Source: Sphingomonas oligoaromativorans
Lineage (GTDB): Bacteria > Pseudomonadota > Alphaproteobacteria > Sphingomonadales > Sphingomonadaceae
Direction: 5' to 3'
DNA: 64,000 nt
NCBI RefSeq assembly: GCF_011762195.1
Contig: NZ_JAASQK010000002.1
Location: 124,001 to 188,000, forward strand
Position numbers and translations under genes: made by a program. Below, piece after piece: positions 59,485-64,000 of the stretch. How positions within the stretch are numbered: position 1 is the stretch's first letter; each line of letters begins with the position of its first letter. Below the pieces are notes generated by a model. The model made no database searches. It saw only the letters and a list, made by a program, of their open reading frames with translations, and was not told the origin of the DNA.

Positions 59485-60324
59485 ATGACCGATCCTCTCC
59501 CTCCCGGGCTCTACATCGTCGCGACCCCGATCGGCAATCTTGGCGACCTGACGCCCCGTGCGGCAGACGTGCTGAGCCGCGCGAACCTGATCGCCGCGGA
59601 AGATACGCGCGTGACCGCCAAATTGCTCCGTCACATCGGCACGGAAACGCCGATGACCCCTTATCATGACCATAATGCCGACCGGGTGCGCCCCGGATTG
59701 GTCGCCCGACTCGGCGGGGAGGCGATCGCGCTGGTGTCGGACGCCGGCACGCCGATGATCTCGGACCCCGGTTTCAAGCTGGTCCGCGATGCGCGCGCGG
59801 CGGGGCATCGCATCGTCACGCTGCCCGGCCCGAGCGCCGCCATCGCCGCGCTGACGCTCGCCGGGCTTCCGACCGATCGCTTCCTGTTCGCGGGCTTCCT
59901 GCCGCCGAAGGAGAAGGCCAAGAGCGAAACCCTCGCCGAGCTGAAGGCGCTCCGCGCGAGCCTCGTCTTCTATGAGAGCGGCCCCCGCCTCGGCGCGACG
60001 CTCGCGGTGATGGCGGCCGTGCTGGGCCGACGCGACGCGGCGGTCGCGCGCGAGATCAGCAAGGCGTTCGAGGAATGCGTCACCGGCACGCTCGAAGAGC
60101 TGGCCGCGCGCTATGCCGAGCACGCGCCCAAGGGCGAAATCGTGATCGTCGTCGGACCGCCCGGCGAGGCGCCTCCTCCGCAGGCCGCGGACATCGACGC
60201 GATGCTGACCGATGCCCTCTCCCGCCTGCCCATCGCCAAGGCCGCGCGGGAGGTGGCGGACGCCACCGGCATCCCGCGCCACGAGCTTTACGAGCGCGCG
60301 CTGGAACTCAAGGGTCAGGCATGA
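59485..60324 (+). CDS. rsmI: 16S rRNA 2'-O-ribose C1402 methyltransferase
   Basis: A 279-residue tetrapyrrole-methylase-fold enzyme. It has GLYIVATPIGNLGDLTPRA at the start, AEDTRVTAKLL, ALVSDAGTPMISDPG for SAM binding, FLPPKEK and ATGIPRHELYERAL near the end. The ATG at 59485 is favoured by its closeness to the conserved start and a GAGAT upstream; ATG at 59473 is possible. The stop overlaps the yraN start. Confidence 0.96.
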   Translation: MTDPLPPGLYIVATPIGNLGDLTPRAADVLSRANLIAAEDTRVTAKLLRHIGTETPMTPYHDHNADRVRPGLVARLGGEAIALVSDAGTPMISDPGFKLVRDARAAGHRIVTLPGPSAAIAALTLAGLPTDRFLFAGFLPPKEKAKSETLAELKALRASLVFYESGPRLGATLAVMAAVLGRRDAAVAREISKAFEECVTGTLEELAARYAEHAPKGEIVIVVGPPGEAPPPQAADIDAMLTDALSRLPIAKAAREVADATGIPRHELYERALELKGQA

Positions 60325-60671
60325 AGCGTCAGGCGGCGGAAGCCAGCGGCCGGCAGGCCGAGGCGATCGCCGCCACCTTCCTGCGCGGGAAAGGCTGGAC
60401 CATCCTCGCCGAACGGGTCCGCACGCCGCGCGGCGAGGTGGACCTTGTGGCGCGCCGCCCCGGCCTCCTCGCCTTCGTCGAGGTGAAGGCCCGGCGCGAC
60501 GCCGCCGCGCTCGCCCTGGCGCTCGACCGGCAGCGACTGGTCCGCGTCGCGGCGGCGGCCGAGATTCTCATCCCCCGCTATGCCGAGCCCGGCGACGATA
60601 TCCGCATCGATGCCGTGCTGATCGCGCCCGGCCGCCTGCCTGTTCATCTGGAGCATGTCTGGCAGGGGTGA
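60321..60671 (+). CDS. YraN family protein (UPF0102)
   Basis: A 116-residue restriction-endonuclease-like fold protein. It contains GRQAEAIAATFLRGKGWTILAER and the motif RGEVDLVARRPGLLAFVEVKAR, the D...ExK pattern of the PD-(D/E)XK superfamily. Function is unknown; the position after rsmI is conserved. ATGA overlap with rsmI. Confidence 0.93.
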   Translation: MKRQAAEASGRQAEAIAATFLRGKGWTILAERVRTPRGEVDLVARRPGLLAFVEVKARRDAAALALALDRQRLVRVAAAAEILIPRYAEPGDDIRIDAVLIAPGRLPVHLEHVWQG

Positions 60672-60680
60672 GCCGTCTCC

Positions 60681-60762
60681 CGTCATCCTGACGAACGTCA
60701 GGATCCAGGGCTCCATGCGGCACGCCTGAAGCCCTGGATCCCGGATCAAGTCCGGGATGACG
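60681..60762. repeat. REP-like inverted repeat, family A copy 4
   Basis: The left half CATCCTGACGAACGTCAGGAT is a variant hairpin (CCTGAC/GTCAGG). The right half ends GGATCCCGGATCAAG...GGATGACG, as in the other copies. CCAGGGCT and AGCCCTGG form the inner pair. It lies between yraN and gshB, both on the plus strand. Confidence 0.85.
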
Positions 60763-60833
60763 CAAAGGCGGGAGGTGACGAACGCGCGTCGGCCCCCTAT
60801 CTGCTGGTGGCATAATCTCAGGAGCGTAATGAC

Positions 60834-61787
60834 ATGGGCCTTCGCGTCGCCGTCCAGATGGACCCGATGGAGACGATCAACATCGCGGGGGACAGCACCT
60901 TCGCGCTGATGCTCTCGGCGCAGGCCCGTGGCCACACGCTCTTCCATTATGCCGCCGGTGATCTGAGCTACCGCGACGGGCGCGTCACTGCGCCGGTGCG
61001 CCCGGTGACGGTGCAGCGCGTGGCGGGCGGGCATTTCCAGTTCGGCGATGTCGAGACGTTCGATCTCGGCGCCGACACCGACGTGGTGCTGATGCGGCAA
61101 GACCCGCCGTTCGACCTCGCCTACATCACCGCGACGCACCTGCTCGAGCGCATCCAGCACGAAACGCTGGTGGTGAACGACCCGGCCGCCGTCCGCAACG
61201 CGCCGGAAAAGCTGTTCGTGCTCGATTATGCCGAGTTCATGCCGCCGACGATGATTACCCGCCGCCTGGAGGATGCCCGCGCCTTCCATGCCGAGCATGG
61301 CGAAGTCGTGGTGAAGCCGCTCTACGGCAATGCGGGTTCGGCGGTGTTCCATGTCGGGCGCAAGGACGCCAACCTCGCCGCGCTGACCGAGCTGTTCGGT
61401 CAAGTGTGGCGCGAGCCGTTCATGGTGCAGGCCTTCCTCCCCGACGTGTCAAAGGGCGACAAGCGCATCGTGCTGGTCGACGGCAAGCCGGCCGGCGCGG
61501 TCAACCGCCTGCCCAAGGCGGGCGAAATCCGCTCCAACCTCGCCGTCGGCGGATCGGGCGCGCAGACCGAGCTGACGCCGCGCGAGCTGGAAATCTGCGC
61601 GAAGCTAGGCCCAGAGCTCGCCAGGCGGGGTCTGGTCTTCGTCGGGATCGACGTGATCGCGGGCTACCTCACCGAGATCAACGTCACCTCGCCCACGGGC
61701 ATCGTCGCCATCGACAAGTTCAACGGCACCGACACCCCCACCCTGATCTGGGAAGCGATTGAAGCCCGCGCGGCGGCGCGGGGCTGA
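60834..61787 (+). CDS. gshB: Glutathione synthetase
   Basis: ATP-grasp enzyme that joins gamma-glutamylcysteine and glycine. The 317-residue protein has VAVQMDPMETINIAGDSTFALM, MRQDPPFDLAYITATHLLE, VVNDPAAVRNAPEKLF, VVKPLYGNAGSAVF and IDVIAGYLTEINVTSPTGI, all typical of proteobacterial GshB. Together with gor and glutathione peroxidase it marks a glutathione-based redox system. gshA is not in the window. Confidence 0.97.
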   Translation: MGLRVAVQMDPMETINIAGDSTFALMLSAQARGHTLFHYAAGDLSYRDGRVTAPVRPVTVQRVAGGHFQFGDVETFDLGADTDVVLMRQDPPFDLAYITATHLLERIQHETLVVNDPAAVRNAPEKLFVLDYAEFMPPTMITRRLEDARAFHAEHGEVVVKPLYGNAGSAVFHVGRKDANLAALTELFGQVWREPFMVQAFLPDVSKGDKRIVLVDGKPAGAVNRLPKAGEIRSNLAVGGSGAQTELTPRELEICAKLGPELARRGLVFVGIDVIAGYLTEINVTSPTGIVAIDKFNGTDTPTLIWEAIEARAAARG

Positions 61788-61809
61788 ACGCTTCGTCTTC
61801 TCGCGCCTG

Positions 61810-62103
61810 TCAGGCGTCGGCGTCCTCGCCGCGACCGGGAAAGTCGAGGGCCAGCATCTTAGCCGCGATAGCGTGCTCATCGATGGGATAGGCGCCGGAC
61901 GCGATCAGCGACCGGATGACCTCGACCTTCTTGGTGTCGATCGGCGGCGCCGAGCCCGCCAGAAGCGAGATGAGGTTCGCCACGTCGCTCGACGTCACCG
62001 GCTTTTCCGGCGTGGCGGGCGCCACGGGGGCCGCCGGCGTCGTCGACGAAACAGGCCGAAGCCGGATCGGCTCAGCTCCTCCCGCCTTCTCGATGCCATC
62101 CAT
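61810..62103 (-). CDS. flgM: Anti-sigma-28 factor FlgM
   Basis: A 97-residue protein with a disordered Pro/Thr/Ala-rich N-terminal half and the sigma-28-binding C-terminal domain PPIDTKKVEVIRSLIASGAYPIDEHAIAAKML. It holds FliA inactive until the hook is complete and is then exported. GGAG is 9 bases before the ATG at 62103; an earlier ATG at 62133 has no such site. No other flagellar gene is in the window. Its stop lies 22 bases past the convergent gshB stop. Confidence 0.9.
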   Translation of the reverse strand: MDGIEKAGGAEPIRLRPVSSTTPAAPVAPATPEKPVTSSDVANLISLLAGSAPPIDTKKVEVIRSLIASGAYPIDEHAIAAKMLALDFPGRGEDADA

Positions 62104-62183
62104 TGTCGTGCTCCAGTCCCGTGGGTGCTTCACGACGGGTAACGACCGCTTCCCGGCAAACTTAAATCGGCTTCAGCAAATTT

Positions 62184-63107
62184 TTACGCTCGGGGATGCG
62201 CCGCCCTGTAAACGTCCATCAGGCGGGCAGCGTCGACGGCCGTGTAGATCTGCGTGGAGGAGAGGCTCGCATGGCCGAGCAGCTCCTGCAACTGGCGCAA
62301 ATCCGCGCCTCCGGCCAGCAGATGGGTGGCGAAGCTGTGGCGCAGCGCGTGCGGCGTCGTCCGCTCCGGCAGCCCCAGCCGCACGCGGGCGGCACGCACC
62401 GCCCGGCGGACGATCCCGGCATCGAGCCCGCCGCCCCGCGCTCCCCGGAACAGCGGCGTGCCGGGGGTCAGCGGATAAGGACATTCCTGCACATATTCCG
62501 CAATCGCCTCCCGCACGACGGGCAGCAGCGGAACGACGCGCTGCTTGGAGCCCTTGCCCGTCACCATGATCGTCTCGCCGAGCGGGAGGAGACGCGCGTC
62601 GAGCGCCATCGCCTCGCCCACGCGAAGCCCCGCCCCGTAGAGCAGCAGCAGCACCGCGAGGTCGCGCCTGGCAAGCCAGGGCTTGTCCTGCGCGTCGGCG
62701 GCGTCATGGGCCAGCGCCTTCGCCTCAGCGGGCGCGATTGGGCGTGGCACGCCCTTCTTGACGCGCGGCGCGCGGATGCGGGGCGTCGCCGCCGGGCTCC
62801 CGTTGGCGAAATCGAGAAAGGCACGCACCGCCGACAGCTCCCGCGCGGCCGACGCATTGGTGAGCCCGCCGACATCGCGCCGCCGCGCCAGATAGGCCCG
62901 CAGGTCCGCCGCGTCGAGCGCGGCGAGCATGGCCGCGTCCACCGCCTCGCCGCGATGCTCGCCGAGGAAGGCGACCAGCCGGTGCGCCGTCGCGAGATAG
63001 GCGCGCACCGTATGCGCCGAGCGCAACCGGGTGCGGGCGAGATGTTCTCCGAAGGCGGCGGCGATGAGGCGGGCCGGATGATCGGCTAGGGTCAGGGAAG
63101 CAGCCAC
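62184..63107 (-). CDS. xerC: Tyrosine recombinase XerC
   Basis: A 307-residue chromosome-dimer recombinase. The catalytic residues are all visible: R162 in GAGLRVGEA, K185 in GKGSKQR, H253 and R256 in HALRHSFATHL, H279 in LLGHASLSSTQIY and nucleophile Y288. An N-terminal SAM-like domain (about 14-105) precedes them. Its start overlaps the end of the DUF484 gene by 16 bases, the common alphaproteobacterial pair. No mobile-element context. Confidence 0.95.
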   Translation of the reverse strand: MAASLTLADHPARLIAAAFGEHLARTRLRSAHTVRAYLATAHRLVAFLGEHRGEAVDAAMLAALDAADLRAYLARRRDVGGLTNASAARELSAVRAFLDFANGSPAATPRIRAPRVKKGVPRPIAPAEAKALAHDAADAQDKPWLARRDLAVLLLLYGAGLRVGEAMALDARLLPLGETIMVTGKGSKQRVVPLLPVVREAIAEYVQECPYPLTPGTPLFRGARGGGLDAGIVRRAVRAARVRLGLPERTTPHALRHSFATHLLAGGADLRQLQELLGHASLSSTQIYTAVDAARLMDVYRAAHPRA

Positions 63108-63652
63108 CGCCCCACCATACGCGCCAGCGTCGCGCCGAGGAAGGCGAGCAGCTCGGACCCGTGGCGCGTCTCGAAACGCTGCTCCGCCCGCTGGCCGAGC
63201 GCGATCAGGCCGCAGGCGTGCGGCGCCGGATGATCGAGCCGCACCAGCGCCTCCGCCCGGATCAGCGGCGCGGCCGGGCCGAACAGCGGATGCCCCTGCT
63301 CGACGCCGCGCAGGACGACCCCCTCCAGCCCGCGCATGATCCGCCCGATCACCCGCCGGTCGACATAGTTGAGCCCGTTGGAATCGGCGCGCAGCCCCGT
63401 CTCTCCGACATGCAGCGCCAGTGCGACGGCATCGACGCCGAGAATGTCCGGCCAGTCCTGCGTGACGATGTGGACGAGATGTTCGAGGCTGTCCGCCTCG
63501 ATCGCGGCGAGCACGGCGGCATGGATCGCCGCCACCGCGCCCGAATGGCCGCGCGCGAAGGCGATGAGATCCTGGTTCGCCTCCTCGACCTCCGCGACGC
63601 GCGCGCGAAGGCTCGCGACGGTCCAGTCCTGGAAATCGATGACGATACCCAT
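63092..63652 (-). CDS. DUF484 family protein
   Basis: A 186-residue GAF-like protein of the DUF484 family, found beside xerC in many proteobacteria. It has an N-terminal helix (SLRARVAEVEEANQDLIAFARGHS) and a GAF-like core with LVRLDHPAPHACGLIALGQRAEQRFETRHGSELLAFLGATLARMVGRWL. Function is unknown; conserved context suggests a link to recombination or cell division. Confidence 0.9.
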   Translation of the reverse strand: MGIVIDFQDWTVASLRARVAEVEEANQDLIAFARGHSGAVAAIHAAVLAAIEADSLEHLVHIVTQDWPDILGVDAVALALHVGETGLRADSNGLNYVDRRVIGRIMRGLEGVVLRGVEQGHPLFGPAAPLIRAEALVRLDHPAPHACGLIALGQRAEQRFETRHGSELLAFLGATLARMVGRWLLP

Positions 63653-63706
63653 GAGAGGAGCTTAGCGCAGGCTGGTTAAAAGGAAATGGCCCCTCTGGGC
63701 GGCGGC

Positions 63707-64000
63707 CTAACCTTCCACGAACAGGCGGCTTTCCCCACCGTGCTGGGGCAATGTCACCCGCCCCTCCTCGCGAAAGCCGAGCCGCAGGAGCAGCGCCGCC
63801 GACGCCGCGTTATGAGGCGCGGTGATCGCCAGCAGCGGGCCGATATGCAGTTCGCGCCGCGCCCAGGCGATCAGCGCCTTCGACGCCTCGCGGCCATAGC
63901 CCTTGCCGGTATGATCGGCGAGGAAGGCGAAGCCGAGATCCGGCCCGTCCAGCCCCTCGCGCCGCACGAAGCCGACGGTGCCGACCGGCTCGTCCCCCTC
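63707..64000 (-). CDS. GNAT-family N-acetyltransferase (5' end outside window)
   Basis: The last 97 residues of an acetyltransferase of the RimJ/RimL type: LGFAFLADHTGKGYGREASKALIAWARREL contains the acetyl-CoA-binding GKGYGREA loop, followed by ITAPHNAASAALLLRLGFREEGRV. The frame remains open to the right edge, so the start is outside. The substrate cannot be inferred. Confidence 0.85.
   Translation of the reverse strand, partial: EGDEPVGTVGFVRREGLDGPDLGFAFLADHTGKGYGREASKALIAWARRELHIGPLLAITAPHNAASAALLLRLGFREEGRVTLPQHGGESRLFVEG

Noticed and set aside
62184-63107. Phage-type integrase or integration site
   Set aside because: All catalytic residues and the DUF484 neighbour indicate chromosomal XerC; there is no tRNA, att-like repeat or phage gene nearby.

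Overview
The window is about 64 kb of dense, GC-rich chromosomal DNA from an alphaproteobacterium, most likely a member of the Sphingomonadales (Sphingomonas or a close relative). Evidence: protein families typical of that order (the Vgr-related HELTH protein, the TonB-like protein after dnaJ, alphaproteobacterial SspB), split F0 genes with b and b' subunits, a DUF484-xerC pair, an alphaproteobacterial-type RpoH promoter before dnaK, and sugar-nucleotide genes matching sphingomonad envelope sugars. No rRNA, tRNA, CRISPR array, insertion sequence or prophage was seen. No gene-free stretch exceeds 300 bases; the largest gaps (715-967 and 4238-4472) hold only leader-like sequence.

Layout. 1-8320: envelope and sugar-nucleotide block (partial GDP-mannose synthase, CarF/PEDS1-type lipid desaturase, PlsC-type acyltransferase, LpxO-type dioxygenase, phosphoesterase, ugd, UDP-glucuronate 4-epimerase, galE). 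8325-12299: secreted S9 peptidase divergent from acs. 12418-16854: a small secreted protein, gor, then lepB-rnc-era with overlapping start/stop codons. 17007-27336: housekeeping genes mostly on the minus strand (periplasmic cyclophilin, Sir2 deacylase, LysR regulator, apaG, metZ, leuB, recO, pckG, uvrC) plus glutathione peroxidase. 27424-30454: a DUF4337 membrane protein, a shared terminator, then the F0 operon atpI-atpB-atpE-atpF'-atpF. 30576-34323: ydbH-ynbE-ydbL, an inner-to-outer-membrane lipid transport set. 34399-38538: radC, an EF-hand protein, purB, fumC. 38723-43257: sspB divergent from hisB-hisH-hisA-hisF, a tiny PEP-CTERM-like gene, hisE and a HIT hydrolase. 43399-49278: amino acid permease, sugar kinase, queG, a double cyanovirin-N-like protein, a HELTH protein and a PCu(A)C copper chaperone. 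49446-55895: heat-shock block dnaK-dnaJ, TonB-like gene, hrcA-grpE, rph. 55892-64000: rdgB, hemW, a DUF1428 gene, a penicillin-binding-protein activator divergent from rsmI-yraN, gshB, flgM, xerC, DUF484 and a partial acetyltransferase.

How the parts relate. The first 8 kb can supply GDP-mannose, UDP-glucuronate, UDP-galacturonate and UDP-galactose, and it carries three lipid-modifying enzymes. These are sugars and modifications expected of the glycosphingolipids that replace lipopolysaccharide in sphingomonads. The chaperone block joins the Hsp70 team with the repressor HrcA. Glutathione functions (gor, glutathione peroxidase, gshB) are scattered along the window.

The strongest non-coding signals are four copies of an approximately 80-base inverted repeat in intergenic spaces, three of them between convergent genes. 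A separate element with perfect 25-base arms appears to supply the hemW ribosome binding site. There is also an RpoH promoter before dnaK and a predicted leaderless hrcA promoter.
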